A stretch of 64,000 nt of DNA from Pectobacterium aquaticum (GTDB lineage Bacteria > Pseudomonadota > Gammaproteobacteria > Enterobacterales > Enterobacteriaceae), in NCBI RefSeq assembly GCF_003382565.3, contig NZ_CP086253.1, positions 434,001 through 498,000 of the forward strand, given 5' to 3'. The notes beneath the pieces were generated by a model, which saw nothing but the letters and a program-made list of their open reading frames with translations, was not told where the DNA came from and made no database searches. The translations under genes and the position numbers were made by a program. Below are positions 34,386 through 44,555 of this stretch, one piece after another (within the stretch, counting starts at the first letter, position 1; each line of letters starts with the position of its first letter).

Positions 34386-34831
34386 TGCAAGGCATGTTGG
34401 TGTTAATGGCGTTGTTAGTCCTGGTTGGCGGATACCAGGGGGCACGCTCTACTGGTGATTTGTCGGTGGATACGGTCATAGAAACTTCTACGGCACGCCA
34501 AATGCTTCAGACAGCCAACACGCTAGGAAGGTTAAAAGCTCTGGGGGGAAATGTCCTGTCCTTATGTCCCGGGAACCGTCCTTCGAATCTGCTTTCAATC
34601 CCTGGTTTGGAAGATAACCCAGACATTTACTGCACCGAATATAACGGACGAGTTTTCGTGTGGGCAAAAGAAAAACCAGGTATGGCCAGGGTGTTACGTG
34701 AATTATCACGCGACTCACGGCTTCTGGCTCGTATCAACGAAGGGCGTGTGAATACTCTTGTTGACCCCGCTCCCTGGCCAGTTCCATTGCCTGCCGGCAT
34801 CACGGAAGGCTCTTTGGTATACATCAACTAA
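34385..34831 (+). CDS. pilM: Type IVB pilus protein PilM
   Basis: 148 residues with an N-terminal hydrophobic anchor (MLVLMALLVLVGGYQ) and a periplasmic-type remainder. Identified mainly by order between pilL and pilN and by size, which matches R64 PilM (about 145 residues). Its start overlaps the pilL stop. Confidence 0.78.
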   Translation: MQGMLVLMALLVLVGGYQGARSTGDLSVDTVIETSTARQMLQTANTLGRLKALGGNVLSLCPGNRPSNLLSIPGLEDNPDIYCTEYNGRVFVWAKEKPGMARVLRELSRDSRLLARINEGRVNTLVDPAPWPVPLPAGITEGSLVYIN

Positions 34832-34840
34832 GAGAAGACG

Positions 34841-36505
34841 ATGTCACAATTTACCCCGCATTTTACATACCGGAACGTTGCGCTGGCATTGCTTGTTTCT
34901 ACCGTCCTGAATGGTTGTGCTACCAACGGGTTTAGGGGGGCAGATGAGCAAGCGGAGCGGGATATCCGAACGGCTGAGCAGTTACATGGATTATCTCGCA
35001 CACAGCCTTCCTCTCCTTCACTTGTCTGGGTTGACGAGCCCTGGGTCAATCCCCGTCCTATTCGTGTCAGTGCACGGGCGCAACAGGTCAAGTTACCTCC
35101 ATGCAGCCTGACATTGATTATTGATGGCAGCTTGTCTCTGTATGAGGTTGGCCAGCGTATTACCCGCAGTTGCGGGTTCCCTGTTGTGATAACGCCTGAT
35201 GCCATGAGTGCGCTATCCGGCTCAGCATCACAGGGGGGCGCTGGGGCGACTCGCGCTATCCAAGGGGCACTTCCTCGTCCGGATGACGGTGGGCGTCCCG
35301 CACTGGCCAGTATTGGCGGCGTAACGTCTACCTCGTCATTTTCACCGAATATCGGTGCGGGACTGATTACTGATATCAGTTGGGAAGGTGAGCCTCTCGG
35401 TGGGGCACTGGACCAAATCACATCGCGTACGGGGCTTAACTGGAAATTCGAAAACAATCAGGTGGTGCTGTATTACCTGGACACGCGAACTTACCGATTA
35501 AAGGTTCTCAACGCTGAAACATCCATGAATTCCAACTTGACCGGCACTAGTAGCTCGACAGCCGGAGGTGATAATAGCTCGGTAAGCGGCAGCCAGAATT
35601 CAGGACAGAGCACTAGCGTTAAGCTGGAAAGCAAAATTCATAATGACATCGGTCAATCCATTAAGTCGATGATCAGTCCATCGGGGAACTGGCACCTTTC
35701 TGGTTCAACGGGCGAACTTGTTGTAACAGATGTTCCCCAGGTACTGGACAGAGTTGAGGGTTATATCGACAACCTGAATGTGCGTATGAATCGGATGGTC
35801 AAGCTTATGGTCAGCGTCTATTCGGTTCAGCGCAAAGGTTCCAGTCAGACGTCACTGGACTGGTCTGTTGTTGCTAATCGTCTCGATCGATTTGGCTTAA
35901 CGTTGGCGGGTACGCCAACGGCCACTACTGCAATTTCATCCGCAGGTATCAATGTTATTGATGGAAAATTTGCAGGCACTACGGCGTTGTTCCGAGCGTT
36001 AGAGTCGCAAGGCAAAGTGTCTGTTGTGATGGCTCATGAGGCAACGACGACTAATTTGGTTCCTGCACCGTTTCAGATTGCGGGCCAGATGGTTTACCTG
36101 CGAAACCAGAAAACAACCGTGTCCGAAAATTATGCCACGACGGACATGGAACCCGGAAGCATCACTACGGGGACACAGATGACACTATTGCCTGATATCC
36201 GTGATGAAGGCGATATTCAACTGCAATTTAACTTCAGTCACTCCGATCCGGCTCAGTTGCGCAAAGAGTCATCTGAGGACGGAAGAACCAAAATGGAGAT
36301 GCCGTATACCACCGTACGGAGCTTAAGTGAACGGGTTAATCTGAGGCCGGGTCAGACGTTGATCGTCAGTGGTTATAACTCGCGCAATCTGACTACATCT
36401 CGGGAAGGCGCATTTGATCCTGATGTCACTGTCGCCGGCGGTGGTAAATCAAGTGAAACGGATGATGTCACCCTGATCATCGCCGTTACGCCAGTTCTGA
36501 TGTGA
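34841..36505 (+). CDS. pilN: Type IVB pilus secretin PilN (lipoprotein)
   Basis: 554 residues with a lipobox at Cys26 (VLNGC) and a secretin C-terminal domain (VSVVMAHEATTTNLVPAPFQIA ... LRPGQTLIVSGYNSR). It forms the outer-membrane channel of the R64/PFGI-1-type thin pilus. A Ser/Gly/Asn-rich insert at about residues 228-265 sits between the N domains. Confidence 0.9.
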   Translation: MSQFTPHFTYRNVALALLVSTVLNGCATNGFRGADEQAERDIRTAEQLHGLSRTQPSSPSLVWVDEPWVNPRPIRVSARAQQVKLPPCSLTLIIDGSLSLYEVGQRITRSCGFPVVITPDAMSALSGSASQGGAGATRAIQGALPRPDDGGRPALASIGGVTSTSSFSPNIGAGLITDISWEGEPLGGALDQITSRTGLNWKFENNQVVLYYLDTRTYRLKVLNAETSMNSNLTGTSSSTAGGDNSSVSGSQNSGQSTSVKLESKIHNDIGQSIKSMISPSGNWHLSGSTGELVVTDVPQVLDRVEGYIDNLNVRMNRMVKLMVSVYSVQRKGSSQTSLDWSVVANRLDRFGLTLAGTPTATTAISSAGINVIDGKFAGTTALFRALESQGKVSVVMAHEATTTNLVPAPFQIAGQMVYLRNQKTTVSENYATTDMEPGSITTGTQMTLLPDIRDEGDIQLQFNFSHSDPAQLRKESSEDGRTKMEMPYTTVRSLSERVNLRPGQTLIVSGYNSRNLTTSREGAFDPDVTVAGGGKSSETDDVTLIIAVTPVLM

Positions 36506-36515
36506 GGGCGGCGAT

Positions 36516-37829
36516 GTGATTACTGTACCTCATGAGAATGGTGGGTTAGTCGCAGGATTGCGCTGGGAGCCGACAGCAGAGAAAAGTGTCCAGCGGTTTG
36601 GGCGCGATATGTTATCCCTGAAGCTCAACCCTGTTCGTCGGCGCAATAAAGCGAACTCAGCTCCAGCTTCCGATATTCATTCTGGTGCGTCAGCGGTCAC
36701 GGGCGCTTGCCCATGGAGGCCAGGTCGGTTGTGGTCACTTGCCGCACTGGCGACGAACTGGACGGGGGAAAACGGGTATGGCGTTGTCCAACTCGGTGAC
36801 GATGAATATGTTTTTTTAGCGACTATTCACGGTGTTCCTGCGCTTAACGGCGACATTTGCGGTACGCGCGACGATATGTTCGCCATCACAAATGAATTTA
36901 TTAACCTCACGCTTGCGCCGGAAGCGGGATGGCATGTGGCCTCTACGCCGGATGCGCCTGCGGTACCCGCTGATATCCTGCCGTTGCGTCGTCGCGACTG
37001 GCCAGCACGTTATCGATTGACGTGTCCCGCCAGAATACAACGTACGTTATTGATTAGTTTGCCTGTGCTGTTTGCGGTCAGCATTGCAGGGATGTGGGGC
37101 GTGCAGTATTGGCAGAACTGGTCTGCTCGCCAGGCCCAGGCAGCAAAAGCAAAGTTGGCTGCGATGGCTGCAGGGGGCAACGAGCTTTCTCAAAAAGAAA
37201 AACGTGTATTACCCCATCCATGGGTGATGCAACCATCGGCTCAGACTTTGCTAACGGTCTGCGAACGTAAATTGGATGCGCTTCCTCTGGATCTGGGTTT
37301 TTGGCCATTGTCCTCTGCCGACTGCCGGGCTGATGGCGTTATGACCGCATGGGTGCGGGATAAGAACAATCGACTGGCGACGGTCAACCGCCTGATTCAG
37401 GCTGTGCAGTCTCTTCCAGGCTCACCGGTTGTCTTTATCGATGAGAGTGGGGATAACGCGCAGGTGGCGTTCTCCTATCCTGCGCTGCCCAGTGGCGGTG
37501 ACGATCACGTGATTGACAGTGAAACTCACCGTCGACTTTTGCTGAGTTTCTTTCAGTCCCGGGGGATCCCTCCGTCACTCCAGAATGTTCCGCCAACATC
37601 AACTCCGGTGGATGAAACGGTCGAGTGGATTCAGGACTGGAGCGCATTTGCCTTTTCTCATACCTCTCGCTTAGCCCCTTCCTTTCAGCTGTCAGGTTTG
37701 TCTGCGGCGGGACTCCGTCTGACGCGTATTGGACTGAAGGTTGAGGGGCGGTCATTGACCTGGTCATGGGATGGAACGGCGTACAGTCGTGCCCAGGACA
37801 GCGTTGCACCAGAAGGAAATACACCATGA
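36516..37829 (+). CDS. pilO: Type IVB pilus assembly protein PilO
   Basis: 437 residues with one transmembrane helix near residues 170-190 (TLLISLPVLFAVSIAGMWGV), a cytoplasmic N-terminal domain and a periplasmic C-terminal part. Starts with GTG at 36516; an ATG two bases upstream is directly closed by TGA. Matches PilO of R64-type pili in size, topology and gene order. Its end overlaps pilP. Confidence 0.82.
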   Translation: MITVPHENGGLVAGLRWEPTAEKSVQRFGRDMLSLKLNPVRRRNKANSAPASDIHSGASAVTGACPWRPGRLWSLAALATNWTGENGYGVVQLGDDEYVFLATIHGVPALNGDICGTRDDMFAITNEFINLTLAPEAGWHVASTPDAPAVPADILPLRRRDWPARYRLTCPARIQRTLLISLPVLFAVSIAGMWGVQYWQNWSARQAQAAKAKLAAMAAGGNELSQKEKRVLPHPWVMQPSAQTLLTVCERKLDALPLDLGFWPLSSADCRADGVMTAWVRDKNNRLATVNRLIQAVQSLPGSPVVFIDESGDNAQVAFSYPALPSGGDDHVIDSETHRRLLLSFFQSRGIPPSLQNVPPTSTPVDETVEWIQDWSAFAFSHTSRLAPSFQLSGLSAAGLRLTRIGLKVEGRSLTWSWDGTAYSRAQDSVAPEGNTP

Positions 37830-38335
37830 TGAAAGTTTTTTCCCTATTTCCGTTGCTGTTTACAGCATCGGTATTGGCTTCTGATATGACGGAAATTAGT
37901 CCTGTTCCCTCAGGGGACGTCCTGGTTTCTGATGAAGTGACAGTCAGGACGCTGAGAGCTGTCGAGCTGGAAATTGATTTGATAAAAACACAGCAGGCTC
38001 GTCAGGACGCGCAGAACGCACTGGCGGAAAGTCGGTTGAAGGGGCAAACGCTGAAGAACCGGCCCGATATGTTACTGCCTTCAGCTACACCAGGTGTTGG
38101 GCTTGGGACTGCGAGCAAAGGCGCCGGGGTAAGCCTGGCTATTACGGCTGCGCGGTTGAAAGAGATATGGAGTGAAAACAGAACGCTGCGCGCGGCGGCT
38201 GAATTTAATGGTCGCCGTATCGTACTTCAGCCAGGCGATACCTGGCCAGGCAGTGAGCATCGCGTGAAAAGCATCACTTCACGCGGTGTCGAACTTAGCA
38301 ACGGACAGATGATCCAGACAGGGGTAGCGCAGTAA
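37826..38335 (+). CDS. pilP: Type IVB pilus biogenesis protein PilP
   Basis: 169 residues with a signal peptide (MKVFSLFPLLFTASVLAS), a short coiled-coil-like segment and a small C-terminal periplasmic domain (EFNGRRIVLQPGDTWPGSEHRVKSI) typical of PilP-like pilotins. AGAAGGAA lies 7 bases upstream of ATG 37826. Its TAA overlaps the pilQ ATG. Confidence 0.82.
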   Translation: MMKVFSLFPLLFTASVLASDMTEISPVPSGDVLVSDEVTVRTLRAVELEIDLIKTQQARQDAQNALAESRLKGQTLKNRPDMLLPSATPGVGLGTASKGAGVSLAITAARLKEIWSENRTLRAAAEFNGRRIVLQPGDTWPGSEHRVKSITSRGVELSNGQMIQTGVAQ

Positions 38336-39894
38336 TGAAAACGGATAACCATCAATCAGCTGATGCCGATTTGGCCTGCCGCGTTCCAGAGCCATACCGT
38401 GATGACATTGAGCTCATTCGTCTTGATAACGAGTCTGTGAGTGTGCGCATTAACCGGGAAATTAGTAAGGAGCCGGAATTCATCAGCTGGTTTGCCGGAT
38501 TGCGCCGGGCCGGGCTGAAGCCATTGCCGCCTGAATTCGTGATGAAAAGTGAGCTTGGTCAGGTAGGGCTGGCCAATACGCATGATGTGGAAGCGGGGAT
38601 CAGTGGTGCTCAGCGCGAGGTCCGTCGGATGTTCCGCGATGTCATCTCGATGAGCGCCTCTGATATTCACGTACATCTCGACCGTCGCCAGGGAAGCCGG
38701 ATCCGTACCCGGATCAATGGGTTGTTGTACACCATTCGTGAACCGGATTTTGAAGAGGGAGGAACGCTGCTGTCGACTATGGTGGAAAGTATGTGTGACA
38801 CCAAATCTCAGGGTTACAACCCGCGTGTTGCTCAGGATGGTCGTGTTAAACCTGAATTTCTGGCGGATATGAATTTGTATGCAGCCCGCTATAGCCATCG
38901 TCCGACTGACGATGGTGGTGTTTTTGCGGTGATGCGCCTGATTGAAGACGATCGTGGGCGTACCCGAACGCTGCAAAGCTTAGGCTATCAGCCGGAGCAT
39001 GAAGCGGCGGTGGAAGAAATTGAGCTGACATCGCAGGGGCTTATCGGTCTATGTGGGACGACCGGTTCCGGTAAATCCACGACGCAGAGGGTACTGGCCA
39101 GTCGCTGGCTGGCCAGAAACAACGGGCAGGTTAGTCTCCAGACCCAGGAAGCGCCGATCGAGGGGCTGATTTTGGGCGCCGTACAGTGTGCTGTTAATAC
39201 TGACAACCTCAGCTTGCATCAAGCGGGAGAGGCCTGGGCAGGCAGTGTTGTGATGTCCATGCGTCTTGACCCGGATGGTATCTATACCGGAGAAGCCCGC
39301 GACTACGCATCAGCATACGCTGCGCTGGAAACGTCCGTCAGTGGCCACCCTGGCTGGTTTGGGCTCCATTGCACTTATCCGCTGGATGCACTGACCCGCA
39401 TGCGTAACTGGGGAATTGATGCGCGTGAGCTGGCGAACCCGACGTATTTTCGGGGACTGATTGCACAGTCGTTGGTGAATACGCTCTGCCCGTCCTGTGC
39501 GTTGCCGTGGTCTGAAGCCCTTAAACGTCAGTTGATCCCGGCTTCGCATCAGACGCTGGCAAAGCGCATGTTTAATACGGATGAGCTTGAGCAGTTACGT
39601 TTTCGAAACCCTGACGGTTGCGGTAAGTGCACGAAGCAATTGCTGGGAACCGCAATTAACCAGGGAATTAGTGGACGAACCATCGTGGCTGAAATCGTGC
39701 GCCCCGACCGTCATATCATGAAAAGCTGGCTGGAAGAGGGGAGTTTTGTGGCGCGCCGGCTCTGGCTTCAGGCGGGCGGGTTTAGTCGTGGGCAGCATTT
39801 GCGGCGTCTGCTGCTGGCTGGTCAGACAGACCTGGTGATGGCCACAGAGCACATGGATCCAGATGAAGACCGCGATTTTAGGGAGTGTGCCTAG
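38335..39894 (+). CDS. pilQ: Type IVB pilus assembly ATPase PilQ
   Basis: 519 residues, GspE/PilB-family ATPase. Walker A is GTTGSGKST. The Asp box region SASDIHVHLDRRQGS, the QEAPIEG segment and a C-terminal zinc-binding pair of CxxC motifs (CPSCALPW and CGKC) are present. It energises pilin extrusion at the inner membrane. Confidence 0.92.
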   Translation: MKTDNHQSADADLACRVPEPYRDDIELIRLDNESVSVRINREISKEPEFISWFAGLRRAGLKPLPPEFVMKSELGQVGLANTHDVEAGISGAQREVRRMFRDVISMSASDIHVHLDRRQGSRIRTRINGLLYTIREPDFEEGGTLLSTMVESMCDTKSQGYNPRVAQDGRVKPEFLADMNLYAARYSHRPTDDGGVFAVMRLIEDDRGRTRTLQSLGYQPEHEAAVEEIELTSQGLIGLCGTTGSGKSTTQRVLASRWLARNNGQVSLQTQEAPIEGLILGAVQCAVNTDNLSLHQAGEAWAGSVVMSMRLDPDGIYTGEARDYASAYAALETSVSGHPGWFGLHCTYPLDALTRMRNWGIDARELANPTYFRGLIAQSLVNTLCPSCALPWSEALKRQLIPASHQTLAKRMFNTDELEQLRFRNPDGCGKCTKQLLGTAINQGISGRTIVAEIVRPDRHIMKSWLEEGSFVARRLWLQAGGFSRGQHLRRLLLAGQTDLVMATEHMDPDEDRDFRECA

Positions 39895-39896
39895 CC

Positions 39897-41063
39897 ATGG
39901 TGACATTACTGATAGTCATCTTCTGTGTGCTGCTGGTCTTAGGGGTTTTTCTGATCCTCTCTGTAACCTGGCCGCCGATGATGCGCCGGACGTTTTGGCT
40001 GACGGAACGAATTAAGTTTTGGCAGATGGTGCGTACGTTCTGGCGAATGGAGATGCTGCCGGCAGAAATTTTCGACATTATGCGGGATATCTACAGCGAT
40101 AACGGAAAACGGCGTAATCGCGGTAGCCTGCTGTGCCAGCAATTGAGCGATGCGGTTAGCAAACGCACATTCGGGGAGATGAATCTGCCCGGCCCCCGCG
40201 ATCAGATAGCGACACCGGAAGATGTTCTGGCAGCCTGGTGCTCGCCACTAGAAGCTGTGCTTTTTCGGGTGGGTAATGTCTCGGGCAATATGTCTGAGGC
40301 ATTAGCCCAATCTATCAGCCTGCTTAAATATATTCAGCAAATACGCAGTGCGATGGTCCCTGCATTGGGCCAGATGGGCCTGGTTCTGTGCTCTGTACCC
40401 GGGATACTCTACGGCGTATCACAACATCTGTTACCGGCAATGTCCAAGCTGATCCCAGAGGAGCGCTGGACGTTGCATATCATCATATTGAACAGTGTCA
40501 GCCACGGGATACAAGAGCACGGAGCCGTTCTGTGTTTTGTCATCGGTATGATCACTTTCCGCATTATCCGCACTATTCCGAAGCGTGGGGGCGTTATCCG
40601 TCGCCGCTTTCTTGAGTTTATTCCTCCCTGGTCGATCTACTCCACCTTGCAAGGGGCGCTATTTATGCTCAGTGCCGGTTCGTTGCTGAAGGCGGGCATG
40701 TTGCCGCTGGACGTCCTGAATACGCTCAGTAAGCACGCCTCACCATGGCTTGTCGCGCGCCTTGATGCTGCGGCTTTCCGTGTGCGCAGTGGCCGCAATC
40801 TGGGGTTGGCGCTCTATGAAAGTGGCTACAACTTCCCTTCCAGGGAAAGTGCCATCTTTCTTAGTCGTGCCGGCGCCAGCCGGGATATTGCTGATGTGCT
40901 CAATGACTGGGGGCAGGAGCAAATGCCTGTCGCACTGGAGCGTATTCGGTCACTGAGTAACTGGCTGACCTTTGGTCTGGGGGGCGTGATCGGCGCTTTT
41001 CTGATTTACGTCATGTTCGCTGTGGTCGGGCTGACGATGACCTTGAGTTCTCAAGGGTTCTGA
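39897..41063 (+). CDS. pilR: Type IVB pilus inner-membrane platform protein PilR
   Basis: 388 residues of the GspF/PilC family, with two repeated cytoplasmic helical domains and three to four membrane helices (start, around 155-215 and the C-terminal helix). GGGAG at 39881 supports ATG 39897, two bases past the pilQ stop; a GTG within pilQ is also possible. Confidence 0.88.
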   Translation: MVTLLIVIFCVLLVLGVFLILSVTWPPMMRRTFWLTERIKFWQMVRTFWRMEMLPAEIFDIMRDIYSDNGKRRNRGSLLCQQLSDAVSKRTFGEMNLPGPRDQIATPEDVLAAWCSPLEAVLFRVGNVSGNMSEALAQSISLLKYIQQIRSAMVPALGQMGLVLCSVPGILYGVSQHLLPAMSKLIPEERWTLHIIILNSVSHGIQEHGAVLCFVIGMITFRIIRTIPKRGGVIRRRFLEFIPPWSIYSTLQGALFMLSAGSLLKAGMLPLDVLNTLSKHASPWLVARLDAAAFRVRSGRNLGLALYESGYNFPSRESAIFLSRAGASRDIADVLNDWGQEQMPVALERIRSLSNWLTFGLGGVIGAFLIYVMFAVVGLTMTLSSQGF

Positions 41064-41119
41064 CCCGTATCACTACATTATATTTTTTTAACGCTAGTTA
41101 TTTATCAAGAGGTTATTGA

Positions 41120-41716
41120 ATGGAAACGTCTCTGACTACATCCCGCCGCAAGGCTGGTATTGCGAAGTGGCTTATCACCCCTGCTCGGGGAGGCAATTTG
41201 AAAGATGCGATTATCGCGGTTGTGGTCGCTGCAGCGGTCGTTATTCTTGTCTTTCAACTGGGGGCTTATCTGTGGGGGTTGTATCAGAACAGTGCTACGC
41301 AAACTGAAGTAACGACCATGTTAGAACAGTCGCGTAAATTAAAGAGTCGGGCCGGGTATACCGGTGCCTCGATGGCAACCCTGCGTGCGGTCAATGGTAT
41401 TCCCGCGTCTGTCGATCGCACTGGTGATGTCTATTACAACCGCTATGGCGGAACGTATGCCCTGGCTCCCGCCAGGACAAATGGATCGGCATTTAATAAC
41501 TCGGTTGCGATGACGTTGACGGGAGTATCTGAGGGAGGCTGTGGTGATCTGGCTCAAATGTTCCTGAATGCTGGAGAATCTATTTATTCCGTCACCATTG
41601 GCAGTACCGCGATGCTGACGGCCAACGTGACCACTGGGACATCAACTGCCGCGACGTTGATTGGTACGCAATGTGATGGTGGTGACAAAACGTTGATTAT
41701 TACTACTTCGCGTTGA
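41120..41716 (+). CDS. pilS: Major type IVB prepilin PilS
   Basis: 198 residues. A 24-residue leader ends in Gly24; the mature protein would begin GNLKDAIIAV with an acidic Asp at +5 and a hydrophobic helix (VVVAAAVVILVFQLG). Two Cys residues in the C-terminal half could form the usual D-loop disulfide. It is the pilus subunit processed by PilU. GAGG precedes the ATG. Confidence 0.92.
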   Translation: METSLTTSRRKAGIAKWLITPARGGNLKDAIIAVVVAAAVVILVFQLGAYLWGLYQNSATQTEVTTMLEQSRKLKSRAGYTGASMATLRAVNGIPASVDRTGDVYYNRYGGTYALAPARTNGSAFNNSVAMTLTGVSEGGCGDLAQMFLNAGESIYSVTIGSTAMLTANVTTGTSTAATLIGTQCDGGDKTLIITTSR

Positions 41717-42240
41717 TGATCATGGCCAATGCATTGCTGCTGATCACCGTTATCTTTCTGGCTTATTCCCCAGGCAACAGTGTTGCCCTGGGTAAACCCC
41801 CAGTGAAATATACGGTGCAGCCCTGGTTGGCCTGTATTCACACCGCGAGTGTGAAGTACGTCATCGATTCACTGCTGATTGAGGCGGTGATGGAGCAGGA
41901 AAGCAGCTTTAATCCGCAAGCAGTCAACCGCAGCAACTCGGATGGTAGTGCGGATTACGGTCTGATGATGGTTAACTCGGGGAATGTACCAAAACTGATC
42001 CGGGAGGGCATTATTGCGACAGTGCAGGATTTGCTGGATAAGCCGTGCCTGAATATTCAGATTGGTACCCGATTGTTGGCATCCCATTTCCAGGTGTGTG
42101 GTGTGAGCTGGAACTGCCTGGGCAGTTACAACGCGGGGTTCGGCGATAAGCGCCACCGGCTGCGTGAGAAATACGCCAACCTCATCTGGGAACGCTATAA
42201 ACGGTTGTTACGCGAACGACGGGGTGTCGTACTGAAATGA
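41716..42240 (+). CDS. pilT: PilT lytic transglycosylase of the pilus operon
   Basis: 174 residues with a signal peptide and an SLT-type lysozyme-like domain: the catalytic Glu lies in AVMEQESSFNPQAVN, followed by ADYGLMMVNSG and the GSYNAGFG motif. It opens peptidoglycan for the pilus. This is PilT in R64 nomenclature, not the retraction ATPase. The ATG overlaps the pilS stop; TTG 41713 and ATG 41722 are alternatives. Confidence 0.87.
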   Translation: MIMANALLLITVIFLAYSPGNSVALGKPPVKYTVQPWLACIHTASVKYVIDSLLIEAVMEQESSFNPQAVNRSNSDGSADYGLMMVNSGNVPKLIREGIIATVQDLLDKPCLNIQIGTRLLASHFQVCGVSWNCLGSYNAGFGDKRHRLREKYANLIWERYKRLLRERRGVVLK

Positions 42241-42890
42241 GTCTATTCATTTTAGCCCCGTTACTTTTCGTTGTATTGACGATGGTCGCCTGGCTGGCTT
42301 GCCAGCACGTTCGCTGGATAGAGCGTTTTTTGGCGCTGCAACCTGCACGAGTGCTGAACGGAATGACCTTGTTGTTGCTCGTTATTCCGTTCTGGCTTGC
42401 CAGTCTGGTATCACTTTATGTTCATGAGTCCGGCTCTCTGTTGCTACTGGTGATGCAGGCGGGTCTGCTTGCCTGTGCTGTGGCTGATGTGGAAAGGGAA
42501 TGGCTACCTGAGAGTTATACCGTCCCGCTGTTTTTTCTTGCGCTGAATTACTCACCGTTGCCAACCTACATCATTCAGCCGGTGATGGTGATGTCTGCCG
42601 TGGTCGTGGTGGCTGCGCTTATTGCCGTTATTGTCCGACCGTCGCTGTCCGCTCTTCTACCCGGGCGGGGAGACATCATGCTGTGGCTGGTTTTGAGTGC
42701 TTGGACAGGGATCGCTGGAAGCGTGATCCTGTTTATGTCCCTGATTGCTGGTGCGCTGACGATGCAACTGACGGCGCGCGATCACACGCCGCTCGGCCCC
42801 TGGATGGCCGGATGTGGGGCGCTGATGATCCCTTTTACGACGGATATCCAGCGATTGGCGGACCGTTTTATGTTTACGCTCTGGCACTGA
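42237..42890 (+). CDS. pilU: Prepilin peptidase PilU
   Basis: 217 residues with several membrane helices and the aspartic protease pair of A24 prepilin peptidases: Asp in VADVEREWLPE and Asp in LPGRGDIMLW. It lacks the N-terminal methylase domain of GspO/PilD, as does R64 PilU. ATGA overlap with pilT. Confidence 0.87.
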   Translation: MSLFILAPLLFVVLTMVAWLACQHVRWIERFLALQPARVLNGMTLLLLVIPFWLASLVSLYVHESGSLLLLVMQAGLLACAVADVEREWLPESYTVPLFFLALNYSPLPTYIIQPVMVMSAVVVVAALIAVIVRPSLSALLPGRGDIMLWLVLSAWTGIAGSVILFMSLIAGALTMQLTARDHTPLGPWMAGCGALMIPFTTDIQRLADRFMFTLWH

Positions 42891-42906
42891 TAGAAGAGGT
42901 CGCCTT

Positions 42907-44520
42907 ATGTTTTCGATAATTAAGTCATTACAAGGCCTATTGCGCCGCTTTATCCGACGTCAACCCGCACGCGGCAGCTTAATCAAAGATTCAATCATCG
43001 GTGTGATGGTTTTTATTGCGTTGATTGGTCTGGTCACGCAAGTGATCAGCAATTATGTGACAGAGCTGCATTACCAGACCGTTGCTCGTCATGCCAGTAA
43101 AGTATCCCAGGCTGCTGGAAAGTATGTGTCTGATAAACATGATGCCTATTTATGTCAGTTGGCTCCTTCCACCTGTACGGCGGGGGTATCCACACCATTG
43201 CCGCAGCCGTTCACTGCCCAGACGTTGATTGATGCGGGATATCTGGATGAAGGTATGGGCACAACAACGATGGACAGGCAAACCTATCGTTTCGGGGTGA
43301 GAGCGCGGACGGTGAATGGTTCAACAAAGCCGGCACTTGAAGCGTTGATGGTCACCACGGGGGGAGACGCGTTGGACGAAGGTGGAATTCGCCGAGTCGC
43401 TCAGCTCATCGATGGGATGGGCGGTTTTATCAGTGATCCAAGCCTGACTGAGTTGGGGGGACAGGCGAATACGGCATATGGGGCAGAATTATCCTGGTCC
43501 CTTCCCGTCACCCCGTTTGGGTTAACTGCAGAACATGGACATATTGCAGTGGCCATCAATGGCGGCCTGATCGGCGGTCTGGATAAAGAAAGCGATCGCC
43601 TTTATCGCTTCAGTAGTGATGCTCATCCGGAATATAACCAGATGAACACCGCTATCGATATGAACTCGAACAATTTGAACAATGCTGAGCAGGTCAACGC
43701 GAATGAAGTGAATGCTGCAAGATTTGTGGCATTGGAGAGTAATGGTTTTTTTGGCTGGCGTAATGGGAACGATATTCAAGCCTGGCTGAAATGGAATAAC
43801 GATAAACAGAAAGTCGAGCTGAAGAACGCTGGCTTGAATGTCGAAGGCGACATTACTTCAGAAAAAAGCGTTAGTGCTGCCGATGATGTCAGTGCTGGTA
43901 AGCTGGTTGTTGCTGACCAATTTTTGTACCAAAAGACCGTTGTTGTTTCTGGCGATTCCTGTGATGCGGTGACGCTGGGGCTGACATCTATCAGTGATAC
44001 AACTGGCCTGATAGGCCATGACAGCACTGGCGCGATACTTACTTGCCAATCCGGTGCGTGGAAATCACCCTCATCTATCCAGCCTGGCACCATCACGATG
44101 TGGGGAACGCCAGTGCCTCCAGAGGGCTGGATGGAGCTCAACGGCCAGCTATTTAATCCCAGTGGAAATCCCATTCTGGCCAGCCTGTATCCTTCCGGCC
44201 AGGTACCGGATTTTCGCGGGTACTTTCCTCGAGGCTGGGATAATGGGGCGGGGATTGACCCAGGTGAACGGGCTATGCTTAGTTATCAGGAGGATGCCAT
44301 TAGAAATCTGACTGGCGAATTCCAAACAATAGATTATTTCGGGTATGAAGCTAGTGGTGTATTCGGTCGCGTTGAAAAAACAGGTAGAGCTCAAATAGGC
44401 GGAACACCTCAAGACTGGAGTCATTCAAAAATTCAAATTGATGCATCCCGCTTAGTACCTACCGCTGATGAAAATCGACCTAAAAATATCGCGGTAATGT
44501 TTATTATTAAAGCTGGTTAA
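42907..44520 (+). CDS. pilV: PilV minor pilin / tip adhesin, currently with C-terminal type A
   Basis: 537 residues. Prepilin leader of 23 residues cut before SLIKDSIIGV. The constant part runs to the 19-bp shufflon site at 44043-44061 (peptide TCQSGAW, near residue 380-386). The variable part has a phage tail-collar-like segment (PGTITMWGTPVPPEGWMELN) and a unique end. In R64 the PilV C terminus decides which recipient LPS is bound, and switching is done by Rci; the same role is inferred here. Confidence 0.92.
   Translation: MFSIIKSLQGLLRRFIRRQPARGSLIKDSIIGVMVFIALIGLVTQVISNYVTELHYQTVARHASKVSQAAGKYVSDKHDAYLCQLAPSTCTAGVSTPLPQPFTAQTLIDAGYLDEGMGTTTMDRQTYRFGVRARTVNGSTKPALEALMVTTGGDALDEGGIRRVAQLIDGMGGFISDPSLTELGGQANTAYGAELSWSLPVTPFGLTAEHGHIAVAINGGLIGGLDKESDRLYRFSSDAHPEYNQMNTAIDMNSNNLNNAEQVNANEVNAARFVALESNGFFGWRNGNDIQAWLKWNNDKQKVELKNAGLNVEGDITSEKSVSAADDVSAGKLVVADQFLYQKTVVVSGDSCDAVTLGLTSISDTTGLIGHDSTGAILTCQSGAWKSPSSIQPGTITMWGTPVPPEGWMELNGQLFNPSGNPILASLYPSGQVPDFRGYFPRGWDNGAGIDPGERAMLSYQEDAIRNLTGEFQTIDYFGYEASGVFGRVEKTGRAQIGGTPQDWSHSKIQIDASRLVPTADENRPKNIAVMFIIKAG
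44043..44061 (+). repeat. Shufflon site s1 (sfx, plus), pilV junction
   Basis: 19-bp recombination site at the end of the constant pilV part; encodes the Gln-Ser-Gly-Ala-Trp joint shared by all C termini. Confidence 0.92.
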
Positions 44521-44536
44521 GCACCCATTGAACGCT

Positions 44537-44555
44537 TTGCCAATCCGGTGCGTGG
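44537..44555 (+). repeat. Shufflon site s2 (sfx, plus)
   Basis: Identical 19-bp copy 16 bases after the end of type A and directly before segment B. Confidence 0.92.

Noticed and set aside
41716..42240. PilT as a pilus retraction ATPase
   Set aside because: No Walker motifs; sequence is a lytic transglycosylase, as in R64 naming.
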